The notes beneath the pieces were generated by a model that was not told where the DNA came from, ran no database searches, and worked only from the letters and a program-made list of their open reading frames with translations. Shown piece after piece: positions 1-9,164 of a stretch of DNA of 56,081 nucleotides. Origin of the DNA: Microcaldota archaeon (GTDB lineage Archaea > Micrarchaeota > Micrarchaeia > Norongarragalinales > SBBD01). Every line of letters starts with the position of its first letter. Position 1 is the first letter of the stretch. The position numbers were made by a program, and so were the translations under genes. Where the stretch lies: positions 1-56,081 of the forward strand of contig JACRGC010000010.1 in the NCBI GenBank assembly GCA_016212475.1, written 5' to 3'.

Positions 1-143
1 TTGACTTTTCCTTTCATTATATCACCAAATTTGAACTATTATTATGGAAGCGAGGGCTTATAAGAGGGATTAGTTGGTGTGGATTTGCTATTATTTGGAA
101 TAATTGCAAAAAGCTTAATTAAGATACAATTCGAAGCTTATTT

Positions 144-701
144 ATGCCAAAATACGTAAAAACACCCCTTCAAGAAGATCGGGAGGAAATTCGAATTAAA
201 TACAATAAATTGCCTGATGAATGGTTAAATACGGTTCAGCAAATATCGAATAAAAGATTCATTAGGAAAATGGGGCCATACATTGCAGGCGGGGCAATTG
301 GATCGTCAGCCGCCCTAACTTTGAACGCATTGCCATTTGCTTTGACATTTGGGGTATCTATTCCATTTGCAATAAAAACGTTAAAGAAAAGCAAAAAAGC
401 TGCTTATGAAGTCAGGAATCTCCATAACAATAATATGACTCAACTTGTAAGCAGGGAAATTTTTGCCTTTAATCAATCAATTGAGCATCTGCCGGAAGTC
501 ATGAAATGGAGAAACAAAATTGTAAGAATAATCAAGACCCATCCAATTGCGCATTTGGATGATATGACACTGATTTTCAGGAAGGCAACGGCAAAAGAGG
601 AAAAAATCCTAGCGGCGCAAAACAAACGAGGCTACACATTCCTAAGATACCACCGTCTGGATTTGCGGCCCCTTGTTAAAACAATCAAGAATAAGGGATG
701 A
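144..701 (+). CDS. Hypothetical membrane-associated protein
   Basis: This 185-residue protein was not recognised. A hydrophobic, Gly/Ala-rich stretch at about residues 45-80 could form one or two membrane segments. The flanks are basic, and the C-terminal half is soluble and rich in Arg and Lys. No catalytic motif is visible. The ATG at 144 has no convincing ribosome site; a TATA-like TTATAAG lies at about 58-64. The gene stands alone, with the following genes on the other strand and an inverted repeat at 737-776. It could be an accessory membrane protein with a cytoplasmic basic tail. The continuous ORF and sensible composition support a real gene, but the role is unknown. Confidence 0.5.
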   Translation: MPKYVKTPLQEDREEIRIKYNKLPDEWLNTVQQISNKRFIRKMGPYIAGGAIGSSAALTLNALPFALTFGVSIPFAIKTLKKSKKAAYEVRNLHNNNMTQLVSREIFAFNQSIEHLPEVMKWRNKIVRIIKTHPIAHLDDMTLIFRKATAKEEKILAAQNKRGYTFLRYHRLDLRPLVKTIKNKG

Positions 702-736
702 ACTTAACAGTATTAAAAAAAATATTAAAACAAGGA

Positions 737-776
737 TATGACTACAATTTGTAATTTTTGATGAACTGTAGTCATA
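737..776. repeat. Inverted repeat sharing an 18-mer with 2591-2608
   Basis: The arms TATGACTACA (737-746) and TGTAGTCATA (767-776) are perfect inverse complements around a 20-base loop. The longer string TATGACTACAATTTGTAA (737-754) recurs exactly at 2591-2608, upstream of a dockerin gene. It could be a binding site or a hairpin; there is no U-tract. Confidence 0.5.
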
Positions 777-904
777 ACAAATTTTGCAACCATATATTTG
801 GAAGGAATAGTTTGGCACAGGTTTAGAGCAATCAGAACCGGAGATAGCAGTTCAGACCACAATCCCATTTTTCATGACTTGGGCAACTAGGTTATTACCA
901 TTAG

Positions 905-1300
905 CTAGACTTCCAATTCAGTAATTATAACCCGCTTTTCCTTTTCCTTGAAAGTAATTTCGTGGTTTTCAAAAAACCCCTCGCGCCCAAGCAAGTTGAA
1001 GCTTGTGCCCATCTTTGCAAAGCCCACAACACATTCAAATTTATTCCCAAATATGGCCATTTTAACTTTGGACAAATAAACGTCAACTTTTTCAGACACT
1101 GTTGAAATTGTCTTTTTCTCGCCCCTAAGCCAAGGAATCCCAACTTTTTCGGCAACCCATGGGTGAAAAATGCAGTAGTTTGATCCGGAGTCGATAATGC
1201 CATCCGTCAAAGCTTCGTTTTCTAAATGGAACAAGGTTATTGGAATCGTAGGATAGTAGCCTTTGCCATGAATCCTATAGTCAAAACTCTTGGATGCCAT
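905..1300 (-). CDS. Retropepsin-like aspartic protease
   Basis: A small protein of about 131 residues with clan AA aspartic protease features. An IIDSGS motif near residues 35-40 carries the single catalytic Asp (DSG form of DTG), and a C-terminal NLLGREGFF segment matches the hydrophobic-Gly strand of retropepsins. Such single-domain proteases act as homodimers; the substrate is unknown. The frame also opens with TTG at 1312 overlapping the upstream stop, but ATG 1300 sits behind a GAGTGG element and is preferred. It lies directly downstream of a DUF5678-type gene on the same strand, probably co-transcribed. The family call is fairly secure from the motif and length; activity is inferred. 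Confidence 0.72.
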   Translation of the reverse strand: MASKSFDYRIHGKGYYPTIPITLFHLENEALTDGIIDSGSNYCIFHPWVAEKVGIPWLRGEKKTISTVSEKVDVYLSKVKMAIFGNKFECVVGFAKMGTSFNLLGREGFFENHEITFKEKEKRVIITELEV

Positions 1301-1308
1301 AGTACCAC

Positions 1309-1521
1309 TCAAAGGAGGCTATAGGCTTCTTCCGGATACGGAATTTTCGTAATTAAGGCATCTTTAGCTTCTTTTACCTTATCAAGTTTAAACAATTCCT
1401 TTGGGGAATTGGCAACCGCCAATAAACCGCCCTTTACAACGGCAACCCATTTGCCGGCATATTTGTCGAGTTCTTTGCCATGCGTTGCCAACCAACCATA
1501 AGATTCGTGAACTGCCTGCAT
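1309..1521 (-). CDS. DUF5678-like small protein
   Basis: This 70-residue protein has the pattern of the DUF5678 family: an N-terminal YGWL element, a central YAGKWVAVV segment around residues 21-29, and a C-terminal IPYPEEAYSLL. The function of this family is not known. The ATG at 1521 is preceded by AGGTGA at good spacing. Its stop overlaps the alternative TTG start of the retropepsin-like gene, so the two are probably translated from one message. The pairing suggests the small protein may be an accessory, inhibitor or substrate of the protease, but that is inference from position only. Confidence 0.65.
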   Translation of the reverse strand: MQAVHESYGWLATHGKELDKYAGKWVAVVKGGLLAVANSPKELFKLDKVKEAKDALITKIPYPEEAYSLL

Positions 1522-1601
1522 AATTCTTCACCTGGAAGATATTTTCTTGATAATAGTAAAAAGGTTAAAACTTTATTAAACAAGGCTATTTCATCCATAA
1601 A

Positions 1602-2495
1602 TCAATCTGTCGAAATTTGGAGTTGGTTTTTAGGAGTTGAAGTTGTTAGTTGCGCCGAAAGTACAGTTGCAGCCGGAGTTGTCAGCCCCCCGCAAGTTGT
1701 TGGGGCTGGACCTGCCTTGAAGAGATAATTGACCAGATAGGTTATGTCGACAACGTTTACTTTACCATCGCCGTTCACATCACCAATCAGTTTGTTTATT
1801 TTTGGTTCTGGGCCGCCGCTAAATAAGTAAGCAACCAAGTAAGTCAAATCAACAACGTTTATTTTGCCATCTCCATTGACATCGCCGCATTCCTGATTTA
1901 TCGCGAAGTTATCATAATCAACATGGGTTATTCCGTCATGTCCAGTTGTTGTTTCGAATGCAAAAATAAAGGGCGCATTGAAATTTGTAGATTGATAAAA
2001 GGTGAAAGTATTGTCCGGCCTTGTTATTTTGATTGTGGTATTTGATTGGTTAAAGTTCAATCTAATGTGATACTTGCCAATTGCATCCCCTTCTGCCATT
2101 GGTTGACCCCAATAACCTATTGCACCACAATATAGGCAAAGGCCCGCTACATCCAATGGAACATCGTTTATCACAATTCTGCTCATATAATTTCCAGAGC
2201 CGGAGTTTAGGAAAACATCATAATCAAGGGCTTCCCCATTCCCGAAAATATAATTTGAAAGTTTGACCCGGACCCTTCCATCAGCAGCAACGGTTTGCTT
2301 AGTATGGTAATTTTTATTGATTGCATCCAAATAGAAATCTGAAATCGGGCCAAACCCATCAACACCTGCCGATACATTCCATTTTGTTGTGTTTAATTCG
2401 CTTGCAGAAAAGTCGTCATAAACAAATGCACTTGCATTTGGAAGGTTAAAGTAAATTACGCAAACAATTAGGACAAAAATCTTAATTTTTCCCAT
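1602..2495 (-). CDS. Secreted dockerin-containing protein
   Basis: A protein of about 297 residues. Residues 1-23 form a signal peptide ending near NASA, and residues about 24-200 look like a beta-rich jelly-roll domain of the laminin-G/concanavalin type (DDFSASELNTTKW opening). Residues about 203-270 are a type I dockerin: two calcium-loop repeats with GDVNGDGKINVVDLTYLV-type sequence, separated by a PEP/PAP linker. Dockerins bind cohesins on scaffolds or cell surfaces. A longer frame exists upstream, but ATG 2495 precedes an ideal signal peptide and follows GGGGG. The dockerin is nearly identical to the one in the large protein at 3210-7808, so both probably dock to the same partner. No cohesin is seen here. 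Confidence 0.8.
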   Translation of the reverse strand: MGKIKIFVLIVCVIYFNLPNASAFVYDDFSASELNTTKWNVSAGVDGFGPISDFYLDAINKNYHTKQTVAADGRVRVKLSNYIFGNGEALDYDVFLNSGSGNYMSRIVINDVPLDVAGLCLYCGAIGYWGQPMAEGDAIGKYHIRLNFNQSNTTIKITRPDNTFTFYQSTNFNAPFIFAFETTTGHDGITHVDYDNFAINQECGDVNGDGKINVVDLTYLVAYLFSGGPEPKINKLIGDVNGDGKVNVVDITYLVNYLFKAGPAPTTCGGLTTPAATVLSAQLTTSTPKNQLQISTD

Positions 2496-2590
2496 TTTAA
2501 CCCCCTTAACTCCTCGAAAAAGGAAATATATAAACCCATCAAAAATATGCCACCGGGTCGAATTAAGCGAAATGGGCTGAAACAGGGGCT

Positions 2591-2608
2591 TATGACTACA
2601 ATTTGTAA
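2591..2608. repeat. Second copy of the TATGACTACAATTTGTAA 18-mer
   Basis: Exact match to 737-754, located about 100 bases upstream of the dockerin gene start at 2495. Here the inverted partner arm is missing. A shared regulatory site or remnant of a dispersed repeat are both possible. Confidence 0.45.
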
Positions 2609-2695
2609 ATTCAGTTGAAATGCAGCCCCATGAAGAATTCATAAATTGGCAGAAAAATATTGGCAATAATATTTAGCGTAAAGGAAATCCATTCT

Positions 2696-2920
2696 TCATA
2701 GCAGTTGATCAAATTCCTCGACGGTTAAGCCGCTTTCCCGGATCAAAGCCCTAAGTGTTCCTTTTGCCAATTCCTTGTGGTTTGGAACCGTAAGCCTTCG
2801 GAATGGCGGGTTTTGATTTCGAAGAATTATGTGGCTTCCTGTTTGATGGTCTAATTTATAGCCAAGCTTTGAAAAAGCCTTGACTGCAGCCATGCCAGAT
2901 ATAATTGGAAGCTTAGGCAT
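2696..2920 (-). CDS. hicA: HicA-type mRNA interferase toxin
   Basis: This 74-residue protein has the HicA/YcfA double-stranded RNA-binding fold signature: an N-terminal GMAAVKAFSKLGY segment, the catalytic-histidine motif TGSHIIL near residues 27-33, and TVPNHKELAKGTLRALIRES around residues 44-63. HicA toxins cut mRNA and are held inactive by HicB. The start overlaps the last codons of the upstream hicB by 8 bases, so translation is coupled. The antitoxin-first order (hicB then hicA) is one of the known arrangements. The pair sits between two dockerin genes on the same strand. Length and motifs are complete, with no sign of decay. Confidence 0.9.
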   Translation of the reverse strand: MPKLPIISGMAAVKAFSKLGYKLDHQTGSHIILRNQNPPFRRLTVPNHKELAKGTLRALIRESGLTVEEFDQLL

Positions 2921-3125
2921 TTACCTCAACCACTTCTTCCATGATTGATGGGGGCACCGGCTCATTATGCTTCTTTAGGCTTTGCAAATACCCTTGCATT
3001 GCATCCTTAATGTTCGTAATTGCCTCCTGCCTTGTCTTTCCCTGCGAAATGCAGCCAGGAAGCGTTGTGCAGGATGCGATGAACGCCCCATCCTCGTCCT
3101 TTTCAATAATAATGCGGTATTTCAT
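2913..3125 (-). CDS. hicB: HicB-type antitoxin
   Basis: A 70-residue HicB N-terminal domain protein: MKYRIIIEKDEDGAFIASC followed by a TLPGCISQGKTRQEA segment, the hallmark of this partly degraded RNase H-like fold. It neutralises HicA. No DNA-binding C-terminal domain is present, so autoregulation would need another factor or a short tail. ATG 3125 follows GGGAG. Upstream, TTTATA and GCATAT elements at about 3140-3165 look like the promoter. It is co-transcribed with hicA through the 8-base overlap. Confidence 0.88.
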   Translation of the reverse strand: MKYRIIIEKDEDGAFIASCTTLPGCISQGKTRQEAITNIKDAMQGYLQSLKKHNEPVPPSIMEEVVEVNA

Positions 3126-3209
3126 GCGTATCTCCCAAATAATATGCGCAACCGGATATAAATATGCTTAGGCGGAAGTTTGCCTGAAAGGAATAGATTT
3201 GATAAAAGG

Positions 3210-6200
3210 TTAATCGATTGAGGCAATTACGGTTGCTTGGTCGGTTTCGAGAACCAATGGTTTGGATGTTACCGCTAAGAATTGGCCTCCGCAGTTAGTT
3301 GGCGCTGGCCCTCCTTTGAAGAGATAATTTACCAGATATGTGATGTCGACAACGTTTACTTTCCCATCGCCGTTGACATCTCCGGAAAATTTGTTTACTT
3401 TAGGCGCCGGGCCTGCCTTGAACAGATAGTTGGTAAGATAAGTCACATCGACAACATTGATCTTGGAATCGCCATTCACATCGCCGCAGATCGGCACCAA
3501 TGTAAGGGGGGCAAAATCACCATCCATTGGAATGGCATCATTTGAATTATACGGCAAATCAGTATCCCCGATGTAATCCCCATCAGTATCCGATCCCAAG
3601 TAATCAGACCAGTAATTTCCAGAAATAATCGGGCCGCCTAAAATATTCATGCCATGTATTCGCGAGGTATTCCAGATATTCCCATCCTTGGCAATAGCAA
3701 TATTGCTTTGCAAGTTGCTGAAATAATTATCGTAAATCAAATTCCACTGGGAAGTGCCAGCTCCGATCATGCTTAACCCATCCGTATTATTTTGGATGTA
3801 ATTGCCGGTAAGCGTGTTGTTTTGGGAATTTTGGTCGAACACCATGCCGGAAGTTGAGAGTTCAATGAAATTATCTTCAATTGTATTGAATGAGCCTGCT
3901 ATGTAGATGCCTTGCTTAGTGTTCAGGATATGGCAGTTTGTAACCATGTTATTATTTGATTGCAATGCAATGCCGGGGTAGTTTACAGAAATATTTCCAT
4001 TCAAGTAGAATCCATTGCAGTCCAGTACCACATTGTCAGCGGTTATATCGATGTAATTTCCATTGCACGTAACATTGTCAATAAACACCCACAATCCCGA
4101 TTCGTTTATTGGGTTGCAGCCTGTAACCGGATTGAAATTGTGCTCGAATTGGGTATAATTGTATTCTTGGGTAAAGTTGACTGGAGGGAAGGTTCCCAAC
4201 GTGGTCCCATTCTCATCTGTTGCGGTAATTGAAAAAGTGTATGGGCCATTCAAACCGCTTTCGCCTATGTCAAAACCGTTGAAATCAAGGATTATACTTT
4301 TGACTCCAGGGGTAAGGTTCAAAACCGAAAGGTTATCGGATATTGCATCAAAATTTGAGTCGGCTAGTACACCCGAAATGAAGTAGGTTCCTGCAAGTGA
4401 AATGTTTACGGTCAAATTCAGCCTTAAGGCATCAATTCCCGCATCCTTGTTGAAATTAATGCTGTTTTCAAGGAATTGGCCCGTAAAATACATGGCCGGT
4501 TTTTCAAACTGGTTGAAAGAATAGGGCGCGGTTAGCACATTGATTGGATAAAAGTCCAACTGATTCCCCAAAACATCAAATAATTTTACAAGGGAGATGT
4601 TGTATGGGCCATTCAGCCTCTTTGAATAAATTTCCTTGCCATCGAAGTAGAGGTTTATTTTTCTCGTCCCATTCGACAGGTAAGTCTTGTTGATTGCACT
4701 CGATATTGTCGGCCCGTTCAGATTGAGTTCGCCGGTCAGGGTATAATTGCTCTGGTTCACCAAATCCAAATCAACAGTTACAAGCAGGTAATCAAATAAG
4801 CCGTTTTGGTTTGAATCGATACCTACGCCGCTCGAAATTGCAACTATTTCCGAACCAAATTTTTCAAAACTCGTATATGAATAATTCAAGCCCGATCGAA
4901 TTTCAAACCTAGAATCCTGTGTGTGATTTCCAAAGAGGAAAAGGGAGGAAATATTATAAGTTCCGTTTATCCGAGACTGCCTAATTGCCTTTCCATCAAA
5001 TTTGAGACGGACATAATAATTGATTGCGTTATTAATATACGTGAAATTGGTCGCTGGAATTAAATCACCATAAGTTGACCTCAAGGCACCCTCCACAGTA
5101 TAAGTTCCCGGCGAATAAACATTGACCGGAACATAGAATTCAATGAAATCAAATAGCGAATTCCCATTCGTATCCCGGCTGACGGAAAAAAGACCGCTCC
5201 CAATTGTTGCATTGGTGCCGGTTTCGTTGCTAATTCTTTTATAGGTTACCCTTGTTTGCTTGCCAGGGGTTGCCCAATCATTGAAAATATCAATATTATT
5301 GCCCAATGCAAGATCCTTATTCACAGATTTTTTAGCAAAAATATCGCAGTAAATTTCCTCATCCGTAGTAAAAACTTCCAATCCTTTGCAGGCATGAGTA
5401 TTATCAACTGAAAAATAATGTACTGAAGTGCCAACTTCATACGGATATGTGCCTCTTGCCGAATCAGGTGAATCTGGGTTCATGCTATAGGAAGTTTCAA
5501 CATCATTTGGTATCCCATCGCAATCGTTATCGGCCTTTCCTTTCCAGCCGCCAAGCAATGGAGCGGTTTTCCAATTTTGCCAAACTTTCAAATGGCACCC
5601 CTCATGATAAATTACACACGCTAAATTGTCAATTCCCTTGTAATTGATTACACCTGAAAGTTCGGGTACAAAACTTATTGTTTGGGCAATGCAAAGCTCC
5701 TTGGCTGCTTTAGGCATAAGAGTAATCTGGTTTGGATTCGAGGAGGGAGCTGTCGAACCCCAGCCGCTTCCTGGAGAGTATGCAAAACTTTTTTTGGTAT
5801 GGTCAAAGGCGTCCAGGGTTATTGGATTCTTTACAAAAACAGCGTTATCATCATGTGCGGACCAGTAAACAAACCAATTCGGAAGCCCCGAATAATCGGT
5901 TTTTTCCTTGTCAAAAAATACGTTTAAATTTTCCTGATAAGTAGTTTGGCAATACCCGCCCCTGGCTTCAGGCACTTTCCATTTTGCGGTAGCTGCGATA
6001 ACTTTTGGACCATGCGTGTCGATTTCAAAGACATATGGCTGGGTGAATCCCAAGTAATCTGAAATTGTTGTTGATACTCCGCCGAATGCGGAAGTTCTGA
6101 CACTCGAATATGTGGGAGCCGGATGGCTGATAAATGCAGATGAACCATGGATTGATTTTTGTTTTCTCCCTATTGGGGAAATGGAATAGGTAATTGTTGG

Positions 6201-7808
6201 CTTTGGGGAAGTTTTTGTAACAATTGTCTTGAACCTTGTCGAAGAACCGGTTTTTGGCTCTTCGAATGGGGCATCGTTTTGAATGTCGGTTATTTTGTAT
6301 TCGGAGCAGAGCCTAACCGCATTTATAGTTAGAGATTTTTTTACTATGCCTCCTCTATGGTCATCAACCTGGAATTCGATAGTCCCGGTTCCTGTGCTCA
6401 ACGCATGGCCGGTAAAAGTACCCGTATTATCCGGATTGATTGCAAAGGTGCCAGTTATGAAGGAAGGTTTTTTTACCAAGGAAAGGGTTAAAACATCCTT
6501 GTTGTCAGGATCGGAGCATTGGGTAGTGTCCGGATCGGTTGCCTGCACATTGATCGAAAATGACGGCGTACCCCAATCCGAGTAAACTTTCATAGGGCTG
6601 GTTTGGTCGAGTGTTAATGTTGGGAGACGGTTGTTGTTATCTACCCTATTAGGAAAACTTGCAAATATCATAGATTGGTCACAAGTAGGTCCGCAAAAAA
6701 AGGTTGGGGAAGTTAGCAAATCTGCTTGGCAATAATCGGGGGTCCACTGAAAATTATAATTTACAGATCCCAAACCAGAACGGTCGTAATCCAAATATGT
6801 GGAACCCGGAGGAAAATCTTCTGGAGAAGCTTTTAAGCAAATTGGCAATGATGGCGATTCTGGCGACCATTTGCAATTAACTGTATAAATCACGCCTATA
6901 TTTTCTTTGGGACGATAAGCAGGTGTAATCGACACAACCGGTTTCCTAACCTTGATATTTTTTGTATCAGTGTCAATTCCACCTTTGCCGTCAGATACCT
7001 GGAATTGCACAACATTGGTATCAGGATCCCCAAAAGAAGGAGTCCAGGAATATGTTCCGTAAGTTTCGCCTTCTTGAGTAAATTGTCCAAGTCCCGATAT
7101 TTTTGTGATCGTCAATGTATCCTTGTTTTGCGAATCTGAGCACTGGTTATTATCCGGATCTTCAACATCTATTGAAAGAACAAGGGGAGAAGTGACAGTT
7201 ACCACAATATTCGGATCCCTTTCTAAAAATCTGGGATTTCGATTCACATTATGAACATAAAAATCAACTGAACCGTATATTGTTGGCACTGAAGCTGCCT
7301 CACACTTTATTTGATGCCGATAATAAACAGAATTTGCCTGACAGTATGAAGGAGTCCAAGAAAAATCAAACAAGGCTTCCCCTAAACCGCATCTTTTGTA
7401 AGTACCTTGGTTTCCTCCAGTATAAGTTGCACCAGGCAATTGAGTTAATAGAGTAGTACATATGTTTTTAGCTGCATCGTAAGGATCGGTCAAGCATCCA
7501 AATTCCCAACCAATTTGTTCGTTTTCATCCAAATCACAAGTGCAATCCCCGAGCACCTGACATCCTATTTCGGGTCCATCATCACACGATAAGCTTTGAG
7601 AACTCAAAGCATTTGAATCGCCTAAATAATTATTTTTTTGCAAAACAATTGAGATTGCCATGTTTGTCGAATTTGTACCATTTACTTCCAAAATATCGCT
7701 TGAAACTTCAATCAACGGATTAGCGATTACTTCCGCTGCAACAAATGTAAACAACACCGTTAAAACCAATATAGATCCGAATAAGGTTAGATAGAACTTA
7801 TTGCCCAT
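3210..7808 (-). CDS. Giant secreted multidomain protein with dockerin
   Basis: A protein of about 1,532 residues. After an N-terminal signal peptide (start ATG 7808, behind GGAG) come several Ig/cadherin-like repeats with DPDNNQCSD and DPDTTQCSD elements. Next is a region with HEGCH at about residues 735-739, which fits a zinc-protease HExxH motif, followed by a calcium-type DNDCDGIPND loop. Further beta repeats with KLFDGK/YNISLV elements follow, then a NosD/parallel beta-helix-like region at about residues 1230-1420 (DNVVLDCNGF, NNTLTGNYI). A two-repeat dockerin occupies about 1441-1508. The protein is probably exported and docked to a surface scaffold. The dockerin closely matches that at 1602-2495. 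The protease role is inferred from one motif only. Confidence 0.8.
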   Translation of the reverse strand: MGNKFYLTLFGSILVLTVLFTFVAAEVIANPLIEVSSDILEVNGTNSTNMAISIVLQKNNYLGDSNALSSQSLSCDDGPEIGCQVLGDCTCDLDENEQIGWEFGCLTDPYDAAKNICTTLLTQLPGATYTGGNQGTYKRCGLGEALFDFSWTPSYCQANSVYYRHQIKCEAASVPTIYGSVDFYVHNVNRNPRFLERDPNIVVTVTSPLVLSIDVEDPDNNQCSDSQNKDTLTITKISGLGQFTQEGETYGTYSWTPSFGDPDTNVVQFQVSDGKGGIDTDTKNIKVRKPVVSITPAYRPKENIGVIYTVNCKWSPESPSLPICLKASPEDFPPGSTYLDYDRSGLGSVNYNFQWTPDYCQADLLTSPTFFCGPTCDQSMIFASFPNRVDNNNRLPTLTLDQTSPMKVYSDWGTPSFSINVQATDPDTTQCSDPDNKDVLTLSLVKKPSFITGTFAINPDNTGTFTGHALSTGTGTIEFQVDDHRGGIVKKSLTINAVRLCSEYKITDIQNDAPFEEPKTGSSTRFKTIVTKTSPKPTITYSISPIGRKQKSIHGSSAFISHPAPTYSSVRTSAFGGVSTTISDYLGFTQPYVFEIDTHGPKVIAATAKWKVPEARGGYCQTTYQENLNVFFDKEKTDYSGLPNWFVYWSAHDDNAVFVKNPITLDAFDHTKKSFAYSPGSGWGSTAPSSNPNQITLMPKAAKELCIAQTISFVPELSGVINYKGIDNLACVIYHEGCHLKVWQNWKTAPLLGGWKGKADNDCDGIPNDVETSYSMNPDSPDSARGTYPYEVGTSVHYFSVDNTHACKGLEVFTTDEEIYCDIFAKKSVNKDLALGNNIDIFNDWATPGKQTRVTYKRISNETGTNATIGSGLFSVSRDTNGNSLFDFIEFYVPVNVYSPGTYTVEGALRSTYGDLIPATNFTYINNAINYYVRLKFDGKAIRQSRINGTYNISSLFLFGNHTQDSRFEIRSGLNYSYTSFEKFGSEIVAISSGVGIDSNQNGLFDYLLVTVDLDLVNQSNYTLTGELNLNGPTISSAINKTYLSNGTRKINLYFDGKEIYSKRLNGPYNISLVKLFDVLGNQLDFYPINVLTAPYSFNQFEKPAMYFTGQFLENSINFNKDAGIDALRLNLTVNISLAGTYFISGVLADSNFDAISDNLSVLNLTPGVKSIILDFNGFDIGESGLNGPYTFSITATDENGTTLGTFPPVNFTQEYNYTQFEHNFNPVTGCNPINESGLWVFIDNVTCNGNYIDITADNVVLDCNGFYLNGNISVNYPGIALQSNNNMVTNCHILNTKQGIYIAGSFNTIEDNFIELSTSGMVFDQNSQNNTLTGNYIQNNTDGLSMIGAGTSQWNLIYDNYFSNLQSNIAIAKDGNIWNTSRIHGMNILGGPIISGNYWSDYLGSDTDGDYIGDTDLPYNSNDAIPMDGDFAPLTLVPICGDVNGDSKINVVDVTYLTNYLFKAGPAPKVNKFSGDVNGDGKVNVVDITYLVNYLFKGGPAPTNCGGQFLAVTSKPLVLETDQATVIASID

Positions 7809-7986
7809 TTGCATCTCCCAGTAAGATACTATTAAACAATTTTTTAAACCTTTCAAAAACAAAGTTGCTCAATTTCCAAGTACAAAAGGCAAACTCAAAG
7901 GGGAAACAAATCAATAATTAAAGGTTCCCAAGCACGGCTGATCTTCAGATTAATATATTGCAAAGTAGACAATTTACTAAGATAAA

Positions 7987-8814
7987 ATGATGCCTGCCCT
8001 CCTCAAAGAGTATATTAAATTTTGTGAAATCCGTACAACATACCTCAAGGATCAAGTAATCAATTTAGAAGGCTTAAACTGGTCATATCCGACAACAATT
8101 TTGCCTCTTGGCGATTTCATTTTAAGTAAGGGGAATATGAACACATACAAACCGCCATTAAAACAAAACGTTAAACGGTATATTGACATGATGATTGATG
8201 AGAAATCAATTGCTTTAGCTTCTGACAATTATTGCCCAATAGCTAAGATTCCAAAGGATACTTTGAATCGGGAAAATGCGTTAACTCATTTGTTTGAACT
8301 GCAAGACCATGGAAATGGATGCGGAGGGGAGAATGCATATAAATATATTATTGAAGAACTCGTCGATAATATCTACCAGCACTCAAAATTCAAAAATGCA
8401 TTCGTAATGGCTCAAAGCTATCCAATTAAGGGCTTTATCGAAATATGTTTTTATGATAACGGAGTTAGTATTCAGGGGGCATATAGGGATCATGAATTAA
8501 ATTTTGACGCCCTAACCGCATTAAGCAGTGCCCTTAATGGGTTATCAACAAAAAGCAAGGAACGCGGCTTTGGTTTGGGTAGCACAGTTGGGATCGTAAC
8601 CCAACTTTTAAAGGGCAAATGGCTAATCGTATCAAGCTCAGCGGCGATTTCTATAGAAAAGGGCATAGCAACCGGCTATAAACTGTCCGATGACCTGAAT
8701 CTTGACGGCACCTTGATTAGCATAAGATTGCCCCTAACTTCTGAAAAATTCGACATATATTCGTTTTTAAACGGCATCCGAACAGACCTTAGCGCTATAA
8801 TTAAAAAGCAATAA
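7987..8814 (+). CDS. GHKL-type ATPase (histidine-kinase-like)
   Basis: A 275-residue protein with a GHKL ATP-binding domain in its central and C-terminal part. The N-box EELVDNIYQHS lies near residues 123-132, G1 DNGVSI near 157-162 and G2 GFGLG near 194-198. No dimerisation/phospho-acceptor His region or sensor precedes it; residues 1-90 are unrecognised. It is followed at 28 bases by a STAS-like DUF4325 protein, an arrangement that recalls anti-sigma kinase/antagonist partner-switch pairs. Both genes are probably one operon. Whether it phosphorylates the STAS-like partner is inference. The ATPase fold call is strong from three ordered motifs. Confidence 0.75.
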   Translation: MMPALLKEYIKFCEIRTTYLKDQVINLEGLNWSYPTTILPLGDFILSKGNMNTYKPPLKQNVKRYIDMMIDEKSIALASDNYCPIAKIPKDTLNRENALTHLFELQDHGNGCGGENAYKYIIEELVDNIYQHSKFKNAFVMAQSYPIKGFIEICFYDNGVSIQGAYRDHELNFDALTALSSALNGLSTKSKERGFGLGSTVGIVTQLLKGKWLIVSSSAAISIEKGIATGYKLSDDLNLDGTLISIRLPLTSEKFDIYSFLNGIRTDLSAIIKKQ

Positions 8815-8841
8815 AGTAATCTAAGTAATTGGGTAGGCGCA

Positions 8842-9141
8842 ATGAAAGTTAAAATAAAGGATAACGTTTCTGTGGATTTGGCATTTAGGGATACCGCCAG
8901 GTCTTTTTATGGATATTTGGAAAAATTAGCCGATAATTATATTGAAATTGACTTTAAGGACGTCCAAAGTATTAGCCGTTCATTTGCCCAGGAATATCTA
9001 GTGCTGAAGAAAACATCGAGAAAGCACATTACCGAAAAGAATCTCCCAGCGAATGTAAAAAAAATGTTTGGCATAGTTAATGAGAATAAAACTAAACCAA
9101 GGTTAATACACCTGGAAACAATGAAAGTTCTTTCTTTATAA
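8842..9141 (+). CDS. STAS-like (DUF4325) protein
   Basis: A 99-residue protein of the STAS-like DUF4325 type. The core IEIDFKDVQSISRSFAQEYL at about residues 34-53 is the strand-turn-helix where STAS antagonists carry their phosphorylatable Ser/Thr; here the SISRS serines are candidates. It lies directly downstream of a GHKL ATPase gene on the same strand. DUF4325 domains often occur with such ATPases, so a signalling pair is likely. The target is not visible nearby: the adjacent genes on both sides are on the opposite strand. Confidence 0.72.
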   Translation: MKVKIKDNVSVDLAFRDTARSFYGYLEKLADNYIEIDFKDVQSISRSFAQEYLVLKKTSRKHITEKNLPANVKKMFGIVNENKTKPRLIHLETMKVLSL

Positions 9142-9164
9142 TTTTATTTTTTAATTCAATAATT

